From contig JBGANR010000008.1 of the NCBI GenBank assembly GCA_044222225.1, positions 1 through 64,000 of the forward strand: a DNA stretch of 64,000 nucleotides, in the 5' to 3' direction. Positions 62,001-64,000 of the stretch are shown piece after piece. Position 1 is the stretch's first letter. Every line of letters begins with the position of its first letter. The translations under genes were made by a program, and so were the position numbers. The notes under the pieces were generated by a model. The model was not told the origin of the DNA. It worked only from the letters and a program-made list of their open reading frames with translations, and made no database searches. The DNA comes from JBGANR01 sp044222225 (lineage in GTDB: Bacteria > Actinomycetota > Actinomycetes > Mycobacteriales > Mycobacteriaceae).

Positions 62001-64000
62001 TCCGCGATCGCCCCCTCGAGCGGGTTGCGCGGCGCCACGACCTCGGCCTCGACGCCGAAGGCGGGCGCGGGCAGCGCCTTGCGGTCCAGCTTGCCGTTGG
62101 TGTTGAGCGGCATCGCGTCGAGCACCACGACGGCGTCCGGAACCATGTAGTCCGGCAGTGCCGACGCCGACGCCGCGCGCAGCACGGCCGGTTCCGGCAG
62201 GTCGGTGCCCACGACGTACGCGACGAGCCGCTGGTCCGCACCGTCCGCCGCGGCGACGGCCACCGCGGAGCGGACACCGGGCTGCTTGAGGAAGGCCGCC
62301 TCGATCTCGCCGAGCTCGATCCGCAGGCCGCGGATCTTCACCTGGAAATCGGTGCGACCGATGATCCACAGGTCGCCGTTGCGGTCGAGCCGCGCCAGGT
62401 CGCCCGTGCGATACATCCGGTCGCCGGGCGCCCCGAAGGGATCGGCCACGAATCGCTCGGCCGTGACGTCGGCCATGCCGCCGTAGCCGCGCGCGAGGCC
62501 GGCGCCGGCGAGATACAACTCGCCCTCGACGTTGGCGGGCACGGGGTTGAGGAACCCGTCGAGCACGTAGACGTCCATGCCGTCGATCGGCTTGCCCACC
62601 GACAGGGACGTGTCGCCGCCGGAGAAGATCCGGCGCCGGTACTCGGCGACGGTGATCGGCAGCACCGTCACCGTGTCCGACCCCTCGGTCGGGCCGTAGC
62701 TGTTGAAGACGATCCCGTGCTCGACGGGCAGCGCCGCGAACGGCGCCGGACGCAGCGGCTCGCCGCCGACGCACAGCTGCGTGATCCGGCCCATCGTCTC
62801 CGGGTCGGCCTCTACGAGGAGCTCGTACGCGCTCGGTGCGCCGGTCATCAGCCGCGCGTCCTCGCGTCGTGCGAGCGCGGTGATGGCGACGGGGTCGAAG
62901 CCCTCGTCGGGCAGGATCAGCGTGCGGCCCTGCGCCAGAGCCAGCCAGGCCGGCCGCTGCGTCGCGTCGAACCGCACCGACAGGGCGAGCAGCAGCGCGC
63001 CGTCGACGCCGTCGGCGACGCCGGTGGCCCACCGCATCATGTTGCGGAAGCCGCGCATCGGCAGCAGGGTCGGCTTCGGCGTCCCGGTCGACCCGGACGT
63101 CGTGATGACGTACGCGAGCCGCAGGTCGGCGCCGGGCTCGGACCACGGATCGACGGGCAGGACGCCGCCGCTCGCCGCGGCGGCCTCGGCGCTCTGCCGC
63201 ACGGACACCCAGCGGCCCGCCCAGCCCTCGGCCGCGATGTCGGCTTCCCGGTGTTCTCCGTCATAGACCGCGACCCGGCTCCCGGATGCGCTGAGCACGG
63301 CGGCGACGCGCCCGGCGGGCGCGGTCGGATCGAGCGGCAGGTAGGCGGCGCCGGCCTTCCAGCAGGCGAGGATCGCGACGGGCCAGTCGATTCCGCGGCC
63401 GACGTGCAGGCCCACGACGTCGTCGCGACCGACGCCCGCCGCGGCGAGGACGCGCGCGAGCGAGTCGGCCCGCTCGTCGATCTCCGCGCGGGTGGCCGAC
63501 CCGTGCTCGCCCACGGCGGCGACCGCCGTCGGATCGGCGGCGACGGACCGGTGCCAGGACTCGAGAAGCGGCAGGTCGCCGGCAGCCGCCGGCGCGAGAC
63601 CGCCGGCCGCGACCACGGCGGCGCGCACGACGTCGTCGAGGACGGCGCCGAAGTCGGCGGTGAGGATGGCCGGGACGAGCCCCGACAGGATGACCGACGC
63701 GATGGTCTCGCCGTCCCAGCCGCGTGCGGTGAGCGACGGCGCGAGCGCCGCGTAGCTCGTCGCGATCTCGCCGAACGTCACCCGGCGGCCGTCGAGTTCG
63801 AGCGCGACGACGTCCGGTTGCGCGGTGCCGGCCGCGGCGAACACGCCGGGCAGGTCGGCGGGGTCGACGACGGGCAGGCCGAGCTCGCGCGGCGTCCGGA
63901 TCTCGATGGCGCCGACCGGCGCCGCGGGATCGGCGACGGCGGCGGCGGCGAGCAGCGTCAGCCGCTCCGCGAACTCCTCGACCGTGACGGCGTCGAAGAC
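39566..64000 (-). CDS. Giant nonribosomal peptide synthetase (N-terminus outside window)
   Basis: A multimodular NRPS; 8144 codons are visible and the gene continues past 64000. Each module activates an amino acid as an adenylate (A), holds it on a phosphopantetheine arm (T) and condenses it (C); E domains invert stereochemistry. The visible order is end of C, A1-T1, C2-A2-T2, C3-A3-T3, C4-A4-T4, C5-A5-T5, C6-A6-T6-E6, C7-A7-T7-E7, stop. All seven T domains keep the serine of LGG(N/T/D)S or IGGDS, all A domains keep the C-terminal lysine, and C/E active-site HHxxxD is present throughout. There is no thioesterase, reductase or terminal C domain, so this subunit cannot obviously release a product. 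No MbtH, transporter or phosphopantetheinyl transferase gene is in the window. The product is unknown. Confidence 0.97.
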   Translation of the reverse strand, partial: VFDAVTVEEFAERLTLLAAAAVADPAAPVGAIEIRTPRELGLPVVDPADLPGVFAAAGTAQPDVVALELDGRRVTFGEIATSYAALAPSLTARGWDGETIASVILSGLVPAILTADFGAVLDDVVRAAVVAAGGLAPAAAGDLPLLESWHRSVAADPTAVAAVGEHGSATRAEIDERADSLARVLAAAGVGRDDVVGLHVGRGIDWPVAILACWKAGAAYLPLDPTAPAGRVAAVLSASGSRVAVYDGEHREADIAAEGWAGRWVSVRQSAEAAAASGGVLPVDPWSEPGADLRLAYVITTSGSTGTPKPTLLPMRGFRNMMRWATGVADGVDGALLLALSVRFDATQRPAWLALAQGRTLILPDEGFDPVAITALARREDARLMTGAPSAYELLVEADPETMGRITQLCVGGEPLRPAPFAALPVEHGIVFNSYGPTEGSDTVTVLPITVAEYRRRIFSGGDTSLSVGKPIDGMDVYVLDGFLNPVPANVEGELYLAGAGLARGYGGMADVTAERFVADPFGAPGDRMYRTGDLARLDRNGDLWIIGRTDFQVKIRGLRIELGEIEAAFLKQPGVRSAVAVAAADGADQRLVAYVVGTDLPEPAVLRAASASALPDYMVPDAVVVLDAMPLNTNGKLDRKALPAPAFGVEAEVVAPRNPLEGAIAEIAADVLGLPEVGVTTSIFDLGGNSLAAARLVNRVGAGIGADISLRDVFEAQTVAELAKLVDARRAEGRTQRRGFVVPPAEGTPLSLAQNRLWFLNRYDTESGTYNIPFVLRLTGPLDVDALGAAVVDLVERQQTLRTIYPDGRDGPRQEVLATDDALPRLGVDVVDEADLLDRLREFARVGFDITTSLPLRVALWRLGEDDHVIVFVMHHIAADGLSMRPFVADVLRAYEARSAGRAPEFAPLPATYLDFARWQHEAIGDPADPESVAGTQIAFWEKELAGAPEVTGLVTDRPRTARRSGEGGARMTHLPTEIHRLLHRAAKRHGLTPFMVAHAALAAVLARHTGEDDIVIGTPIGGRPDEALEPLVGMFVNSLALRTHVSPQATAAELFAAVREGDLAAFDHADVPFESVVDAVAPTRTQAYTPLFQVVLGVNPAVDQTIEAAGLLVEPRAVDTQFSKFDLMLELTESRDESGELAGIEVYAGYAADIFDGETVGRIVDRFVAMLTALAIDADVRIGDVDLLSAAEHRELLPVMGGDAGTPRTLVEMLDHAVAAGAPDRPAAVEGDRELSFAELDAWSNRLARELIARGVGTGDVVAMAVTRSIESLVAEWAIARAGAAFAPIDPNYPADRVAFMVADTGATVGVTTGLLQRLLPAGVDWVDVAAEAARHRSAAPIGDDERRRVTPADLAYVIFTSGTTGKPKGVYITHAGLGPLATEQRIRYELTLDSRPLLMASPSFDASVLELLLAVEVGACLVVVPADVYGGQELADVIAAGGATHTIITPSALAQLDPETSPLTHVFIGGEAVPADLTRRWSVGGRRVYDAYGPTEATIASNIGTITDPEASLTLGGPVRGVREIVLDDRLRPVPIGVPGELYIAGDGLALGYGNRFGLTAERFVANPYGKPGERMYRTGDVVSWLRRDRGLELVYHGRSDHQVKIRGFRIELDEVDTVLRRHPAVDFAHSRGADGPAGETVLISYVRLLGDSTVTPAELAAYAGEFLPAYMVPSSITLITEIPLTPVGKLDGRALPAPEFLAPSTYTEPVGPLETAIAAAFGAVVGAERVGADDDFFGLGGNSLAATRVVNRIGDALGRRIPVRVLFDHPTPAQLAAAIDADGGSHIAPLVAGPRPERIPLSLAQQRIWVLNRKNPGSADYNIPLALRLRGTVDVEALRVALSDVVARHEVLRSRFPDSVDGPYQEIGEVPAGAAAAVDVTVHHEVADADRLLAELGAVGFNILVEPPLRVHILHVAPGELVVLLVVHHIAADGSSLVPLTTDLVGAYLARAARDGAGALGAAPAFPPLPVQFADFAIWQRQILGDPEDPASLFAQQGEFWKRELAGLPVLLDLPTDRPRTPQRTGVAATVEFAIPASTQDRLAAIVADRGATMFMALHAAFAALMSRLSGSDDIALGTPTAGRAGAATDGLVGMFVNTLVLRLPVNPNARFIDLVDAAKDVDLAAFGHGDIPFERVVELLNPPRSGAYLPFVQVGITLQNIATPVIDLPGLTVEPYHIDVTAAKNDLELTLVERHGADSRGKGITGMIEYATDILDPATVQAVADRFIALLAQVADDPQCTVAEVDLLLDAERVRQDDSAALTQLSNAQVETSASLPERLDRAATENPDGVALEHDGIVVTFRQWHVKATALMETFGPLGVGPEAAIALAVTTLVPGLVDDGVGFADTLRRVIDAASSDATPQTETVASILLAQAARTPAAVAVVADGVELTYAELHTRAGRIARALLAAGAGPEAPVLLHLERSLDHLVAIVATVVAGAPFVPVDPETPPERVAKIIDQARPSVVVSRSAVVGGIEAVDVAELLEAHSDDTPLTEADRRVHPDNACYVLFTSGSTGEPKGVVISHRAIIARNASRTDGVREGSRVLFKSATTFDVSVHETLYPLSVGAAVVIAEAGGHRDPVYLGRLISEAEVTHFAAVASMLPVFTEYVPAETLRSVETVIVGAEPLAPAVAQRFMERFGVRLRNEYGPTEAAIEVTGHEVSAADTSTVPIGLPNAQVGTHVLDARLRPVPDNVVGELYLSGTQLARGYLGRPGLTAERFVADPFSHTGARLYRTGDLVRRRSSGELEYIGRSDFQIKLRGLRIELAEVEVKLTDFADVTAAVAQVVEQADEQYLVAHVVVRSGSGLTEEDMLAELALRLPEYMVPTSIVVLDEFPLASSDKIDRKALPIPDLRAARLALYVAPETPTQQAVVEVIATVTGADRVGLRDSFFDVGGTSLGATSVAARLTSALGYEVSVRLVFDHPVVADLAAAIDDGAELRRRRPDLRPYERPDHIPLSLAQQRMWFINQFEPSSTTYNLPLALRLSGELDEQAMRAALVDVVERHEALRTSYPDTPDGPQQIIHPAAAVVDEVYSVVDTDESRVAADVGRLAGVAFDVVSGVPMRATLLRVAPAAGGRVSEYVLVVLLHHISADGASFAPLAADLMAAYAARAAGTAPSNPPLRVQYADFALWQREVLGDGGDPDAEATRQLAFWREQLAGAPEALELPTDRTRPAVQSLRGATVEFEVPGEVHRALVRRARQLDASMFMVVHAALAVLLERLSGDRDVLIGTPVGGRGHEHLDALVGMFVNTVVLRADVDPAITAGELVAAVRRTDIDAMANADLPFEQIVEKLEVPRSTAHTPLFQVALSFGAGDTPPLRLPGLVVTPVEPELGTAKFDLQLTVTERIDAGSGARGGLVCSLNYATDLFDAGTMVVFGERLGRILGAIAADPDVRVGDIEILSADEVAALAVAGGPREEPVSLPELLALGVERGGDGSAVRHGDTELTYRELDALSNRIARELIARGAGPETVVGLAVSRSLQSIVGTWAIAKTGAAYLPIDPEYPAERIRDLVADSGALLVLTADADADAVASAGLGVAVRTLEALAEESASRSAAPVGDADRIAPVLPGHPAYLIYTSGSTGTPKAVVVTHEGLSTLATDLRRHYDVDVDSRFLHVASPSFDTSVGELLAAFTAGATLIVAPREVFGGDELAELIAAEQVTNVVMTPAALMTVDPAGLAAPDGTAGPLGLGPVRSVVVGGDVCPPELAHRWSGALRNAYGPTETTVIVTITPPLSADDPITIGSAMSGVGIRVLDSRLRLVPRGVVGDLYLAGPGLARGYHGRPGTTAERFVADPYGRPGERMYRTGDLVRMVPDGTGRGDALEYLGRGDFQVKVRGFRVETGEIDRTLDEHPAVAFAATLGVPGPSGDTELVSYVLPEKGMTPDVDALRRAVGKRLPKHMVPAVIVLLDEIPLTPIGKLDRRALPAPEFAASTREHREPVSVLEQRIAAAFAEVVGVERIGLDDDFFELGGNSLSATKVVGRVGREIGRKVPVRLLFAAPTPAELAAAITAERDVRRAVPLEPRDRGAAVPLSLAQTRMWFLNRFDPASAAYTVPAALALRGEVDVAALRAAVEDVLHRHESLRTTYPDGDGGPRQLVLPVCRVRDRIVVEQVGAEQVFGRVGELLARPFDVTTEVPVRIGLFVVDGDIEDAVASHVVFALAAHHIAVDGQSLAPFIGDLMVAYSARREGHAPDVEPLTVQYADYAIWQREHLGAEDDPGSLAYAQVEFWRRHLEGIPDQLELPFDRPRQPAQSMRGSSVSFRIGRDARDGLEAAARRHGGTPFMAVHAAYAVLLRRLSGVREIVVGTPIAGRPDPVLEPMVGMFVNTLALRVDVDPAVSFDDLIGTLAVSDVDAFEHADVPFERLVEVLNPVRSTAHHPICQVGLSFQNLDRREFALPGVTVEEVGGELDTAQFDLQLIVSPRDDGDGFDAVFRYATDLFDQSTVEDVAQQFQTLLGALIAAPDAAVGDASTLSVPTSIELTYGRHGALVPMRDETLADVLSAAFAGDPDVVAVTAADGVSVTYGELAARVNRRARRLIGLGVGPESRVVIAMHRSLEQVVSMYAVTVAGGAYVPVDPDHPADRTALVLKGARPAVVLVEGVVPESVAGAAGIVDVLDGGDAAFSAAPLSDADRSGVVTGQTAAYVLFTSGSTGTPKGVVLPHAAVVNQLRWLQSALPMAAGDALLLRTQATFDLSVWEYWWAVTARTRLVIASADGHRDPVYLAELIADTGVTSVTFVPSLLGAFLGAATRKQLAGLRQVLCIGEALPADVVDRFRAVSDARVHNLYGPTETAVSITHTEVPETVSGVVEIGRAEWNSGVYVLDERLHPVPDGVAGELYLSGAQLARGYLGQADLTADRFVADPYGVAGSRMYRTGDVVRWRRGAVPTLDYVGRSDFQVKVRGFRIELGEIERVLLSHPAVAETAVSVHHDERVGDRIVGYVVADAGTSDQELLRFTGAAVPSYMVPSVLVRLDALPLNLNGKLDRKALPAPVLSASDVFVAPRDGAEEVVAGVVADLLGMERVSVTESFFALGGNSLSGTRLVARINTALGSDIAIRDLFTDPTVAGLAARAEESGRDPGRPVLAAGVRPERIPLSPAQARMWFVNQFDISSAAYNIPLAIRLTGDLDVAAMRAAVGDVVTRHEVLRTYYPDDGHGPRQEILPPAPVDMPVVSVADEAAALTELVAFIGRGFDVADEPPVRVLLVRIEGAAEIERTAESEYVLAVVLHHIAGDASSVGPLARDLVGAYVARAAGDEPGWAPLAVQYADYALWHRAVLGDDADADSPAGRQLAFWQRQLAGLPEVIELPTDRPRPSVQTTAGADHAFSVPAEVMRPLEQVGAAHGATMFMVVHAALSVLLARLARTDDVAVGTAIAGRGDARLDDLVGMFVNTLVLRAQVDPGMRFDELLDQVRAGDVAAFGHADVPFERLVEVLAPARETSYSPLFQVVLNFADASGGDVTLPGLRIAPVAADTGTSKFDLQLSIAKAADGGLDASFTYATALFDEGTISSFARRLVAIMTVAAADPGAVVGDIDMLDPAERVAVSVTGVPSVGEDATLGSLFADAVAAGPDRVAVVCGEQSLTYAQLADAADGVAAALADGDGPVCVAMGRSVESMIAFWGIVRSGRAVVPIDPNYPAERIGHMIEDAGLTVGVTTAELAGTLPQGPRWLTLDDLLAESWSGHRAAPAFDPTEVTDPDDLAYVIFTSGSTGRPKGVAVPQRGVANLVAELRERFALRADARVLHFASPSFDASVLEIAMALAAGSTQVIVPPTVYGGDDLANALRRHRVTHAFVTPAALMTVDPTGLDDLEVIAVGADVCPPELVRRWTGTGMRRMFNLYGPSEATIVSTATGPMAADEPITIGGPITGVEIMVLDDRLHPVPDGVAGELYIAGPALAHGYLGRAGLSSERFVANPFGVPGARMYRTGDLVRRRGGELEFAGRTDFQIKVRGFRIETGEIDAALSSHPGVDFALTIGVDHPVTGQKVLASYVRGDAVPDAAVLSMHVGGRLPSYMVPASITVLDEVPLTFAGKIDRRALPAPVFSSGRSSGRAPGTPTEKRLAAMFAEVLGVESLGVDESFFELGGDSIIAITLVSRARAEGLHFSPKDVFEHRTVAELARVATADAGEVLAELGAVGEAPLTPIARWLVETRGEFREFSQGSFVTLPADPGAERLVAAVRAVLDHHDALRAVLDVEAGVSRVPAPGSVDVADVLRRVSFEIDPGGDEFVALAEAEQAAAAARLDPAAGVNVQVVWFDPVDASAQGRLLVLIHHLVVDAVSWRILLPDLVAAWSTAGPDGSGVAPLAPTGTSWRTWAHAVADGAAGRASELDYWRGVVSADDPVLGTRRVDPAVDTAGTVERLEVELPVDVTEALLTEVTAAHRTGPTEVLLAGVALAVRRLREREVESGTEDGAGGIGQKSDPGVLVALEGHGREDALAPGAEVTRTVGWFTTMYPVRIGTGSGAPNAAVQTAKEALASVPDHGVGYGLLRFGPNPDETLVAAAEPQVAFNYLGRSSAASAEGATYGWQAASDGGRLGGAMDAGMVVPAVLSINAATVDDVDGARLRASVAFAPGAVDAARARELADAWVAALSDIAADGRLGGLTPSDVPLVRIDQTTLDGLSAGPGGVADVWSLSPLQAGMLFHASVAETSDIYTAQIVLGMAGTVDPARMRAAANTLISRNPVLRASFTESADGTPLQVIAESVAAPWREVDLTADPAADASAASLLRAHRADRFDMATAPLMRFLWLRMPDGGVRLSVTSHHILLDGWSMPLLMEQLLVLYATAGDDSLLPKDRTFDVFLRWLAKRDMDAARAAWAERLAGLAGPTLVAAGRRGADGDVPVAAPLPLPARVSERLVELSRDRGVTLNTLVQAAWGLVLARSSGVDDVVFGATVSGRPPELDGVARMLGLFINTIPVRVTVDEDEPVLSFLDRVQAEQASVLDAHHVGLSTIQRDTGLPTLFDTLAVFESYPVDRERLSASADIDGMTVTSVDVKDASHYPLTLLAHVDTGLEITLKYLPSVIDEQHAQTLLERLSGVLNSFTEAASRRVRDIDVADGQGLLATPATGESSLVGETLPELLAAAAARFPAAVAYRDDNGVELSFAELDAAANARARGLLALGVGVDDRVAVALPRGVEQVVTLQAIARAQAAYVPLDLDAPAGRLAGIVAESGARLVVGDTERIAALRPHVDAECVDLESRMFRGMGGGPLRPSELRGVARPDSLAYVLYTSGSTGRPKGVGVSQRALVSQLRWLVSEFGFGPADGIVYKTPATFDASVWEIFTGAVCGARTVIAAPEGHRDVGYLADLIEREQITVAQFVPSVLSLLMEEAEPGRLASVRWWFAGGEALNAGLVDRVAGRCPGASVVNLYGPTEATINSTFAVAQPGAGSVPLGMPVAGTGAIVLDARLRPVPVGAVGELYLVGDQLARGYVGRPELTAERFVACPFTGSGARMYRTGDLVRAGHGGRLDYVGRADFQVKVRGLRIELGEIEAVLERHRCVTSAAAVVHGNRIDAYVTLTEPDSVSTAELRGFAGSVLPGYMVPETLTVLDAFPRGRSGKIDRRALPEPLQAERAFTAPSTDTEVILASIVAEIVGAPRVGVDESFFDIGGDSIMAMRLVSRARREGVGFTARDVLEAPTVRLLAARAGTVDDSAVEVVDVEPAPLSPVAVKMLERGGDWSGFVMPVTLVLPVGIDRTEIVAVLSAVIGRHPILRSTLDGNALVPRDAVDVDALLQHRVLAEGERPGESAHLSAVGAALVAAADELDPAAGEMLRVAWLDAGPDTAGRLLLVPHHLVVDSVSWRILVTDLVTAGAAIAAGESPILDAVGTPWGVWARHLAAQAPQRRGELDHWRGVLDGDDPALGRRRLDPVTDRADTIARTEAVIPADVTAAVARTAGTGRTAGDVLTAGLAVALTGWRADRGIEHDSALLTLEGHGREERVLEGADLSRTVGWFTTMFPTRIDLAGMELARLGDPAIAGAVIDRAHDARAGHPDGGIGYGMLRYLDEESAAVLRTYAEPQIVFNYIGSVGDAAAGPGPEASGELPWLPDFGSAGDAGELPQVNRMPAQAEIDIQSLTIPTPDGAVVRAMIGYVPDVVDADDIRELVEHWILALRYLTASV
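44052..48677 (-). other. NRPS module 6 (C6-A6-T6-E6)
   Basis: Approximate limits. C6 reads HHIAGDAS, keeping both histidines and the aspartate but with alanine in place of the usual glycine. A6 has FTSGSTGRPKG and YGPSEATIVS; the hand-read code is D-A-L-F-A-G-L-I-V-K. T6 is FFELGGDSIIAITL, the GGDS form typical before epimerases. E6 has HHLVVDAVSWRIL, EGHGRE, TVGWFTTMYPV and FNYLGR, so the residue should be presented in D form. Confidence 0.72.
48678..51876 (-). other. NRPS module 5 (C5-A5-T5)
   Basis: Approximate limits. C5 has HHIAVDG. A5 has FTSGSTGTPKG and YGPTETAVSI; the hand-read code is D-L-W-T-L-I-L-V-S-K, unassigned. T5 is FFALGGNSLSGTRL. Codon choice in the A5 core resembles modules 6 and 7 rather than modules 1-4. 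Confidence 0.7.
51877..55116 (-). other. NRPS module 4 (C4-A4-T4)
   Basis: Approximate limits. C4 has HHISADG. A4 has YTSGSTGTPKA and YGPTETTVIV; the hand-read code is D-T-G-V-V-G-A-V-I-K, unassigned. T4 is FFELGGNSLSATKV. Confidence 0.7.
55117..58603 (-). other. NRPS module 3 (C3-A3-T3)
   Basis: Approximate limits. C3 has HHIAADG. A truncated adenylation-like segment (about 56917-57157) separates C3 from A3. A3 has FTSGSTGEPKG and YGPTEAAIEV; the hand-read code is D-V-H-A-I-G-E-I-E-K. Its final lysine motif is SDKIDRK rather than GKIDRK. T3 is FFDVGGTSLGATSV. Confidence 0.7.
56917..57157 (-). other. Truncated adenylation-like segment before A3
   Basis: About 80 residues (LPERLDRAATENPDGVALEHD to TLRRVIDAASSD) resemble an A-domain N-terminus without any core motif. 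They share the pattern PDxVALExDGxxVTF and LVPxLxxxxxxFxxxLxxVxxAA with the segment before A1. A normal A3 starts right after it (VASILLAQAARTPAAVAVV). Confidence 0.6.
58604..61757 (-). other. NRPS module 2 (C2-A2-T2)
   Basis: Approximate limits. C2 has HHIAADG. A2 has FTSGTTGKPKG, YGPTEATIAS and GKLDGR; the hand-read specificity code is D-A-L-I-F-G-A-I-A-K, hydrophobic in character with no confident substrate. T2 is FFGLGGNSLAATRV. Confidence 0.7.
61758..64000 (-). other. NRPS module 1 (partial C, A1, T1)
   Basis: Approximate limits. It opens with the tail of a C or E domain (FDAVTVEEFAERL). A1 is atypical: its phosphate-loop core reads TTSGSTGTPKPTLLPM, with proline replacing the usual glycine after PK, and the A4 region is RFDATQRPAW. 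Residues at the Stachelhaus positions, aligned by hand to GrsA, read D-A-R-T-C-G-S-D-T-K, which I do not recognise. T1 is FDLGGNSLAAARL. A truncated adenylation-like segment precedes A1. Confidence 0.7.
63598..63858 (-). other. Truncated adenylation-like segment before A1
   Basis: About 85 residues (LPGVFAAAGTAQPDVVALE to DDVVRAAVVAAGG) resemble the first ~60 residues of an A domain (PDxVALExDGxxVTF) followed by a helix, but lack every catalytic core; a complete A1 follows. A second copy precedes A3. Confidence 0.6.

Overview
This is a very GC-rich window with many GTG starts and several leaderless-looking genes. It suggests an actinobacterium of the order Mycobacteriales (Gordonia, Tsukamurella, Williamsia or a relative). 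The gene order supports this: most of 56-39438 follows the Mycobacterium tuberculosis backbone around Rv1633-Rv1689 (uvrB, universal stress protein, MBL hydrolase, uvrA, infC-rpmI-rplT-tsnR, pheS-pheT, argC-J-B-D-F-R-G-H, an Rv1683-like lipase/acyl-CoA synthetase fusion, Trm112, mpg, tyrS). That comparison is from memory; no database was searched.

Layout. 1-5270: minus-strand operon of the lipase/acyl-CoA synthetase fusion, Trm112-like protein, mpg and tyrS, with a terminator hairpin at the left edge and a palindromic operator at its head. 5256-13987: the arginine biosynthesis genes argC, J, B, D, F, R in one tightly coupled block (four-base stop/start overlaps), then argG and argH; argC appears leaderless. 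14112-19074: accessory stretch with an acetoin/diacetyl-type SDR, a DUF222/HNH (13E12-type) protein, a small lipoprotein and an acyl-CoA dehydrogenase. 19079-25098: translation genes pheT, pheS, tsnR, rplT, rpmI and infC; infC seems to start at ATC behind a structured leader with two terminator-like hairpins. 25099-39471: DUF1844 protein, uvrA, a three-gene SARP regulator/trypsin-like protease/beta-sandwich cassette, MBL hydrolase, DoxX, a HelR-type RNA polymerase motor, a universal stress protein, a frameshifted SNF2 helicase with its SWIM partner, and uvrB. uvrA and uvrB both carry a textbook RecA-independent (PafBC-type) damage promoter.

39566-64000: one giant nonribosomal peptide synthetase gene. 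It has 8144 codons in the window and runs off the right edge. Order visible from its N-terminal side: (C)-A-T, C-A-T, C-A-T, C-A-T, C-A-T, C-A-T-E, C-A-T-E, stop. It has seven adenylation domains, two terminal epimerases and no thioesterase. It sits directly upstream of uvrB, where M. tuberculosis has only the coaE/uvrB junction, so it looks like an inserted biosynthetic locus whose remaining genes lie outside the window.

Most distinctive observations: the unfinished megasynthetase with two truncated adenylation-like insertions, a short dispersed repeat that contributes peptide to ArgD and ArgH, the non-canonical infC start with attenuator-like leader, the paired damage promoters, the degenerate acyl-CoA synthetase half of the fusion protein, and the SARP/protease cassette. 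No rRNA, tRNA, CRISPR array or insertion sequence was recognised. No gap between genes exceeds 300 bases.
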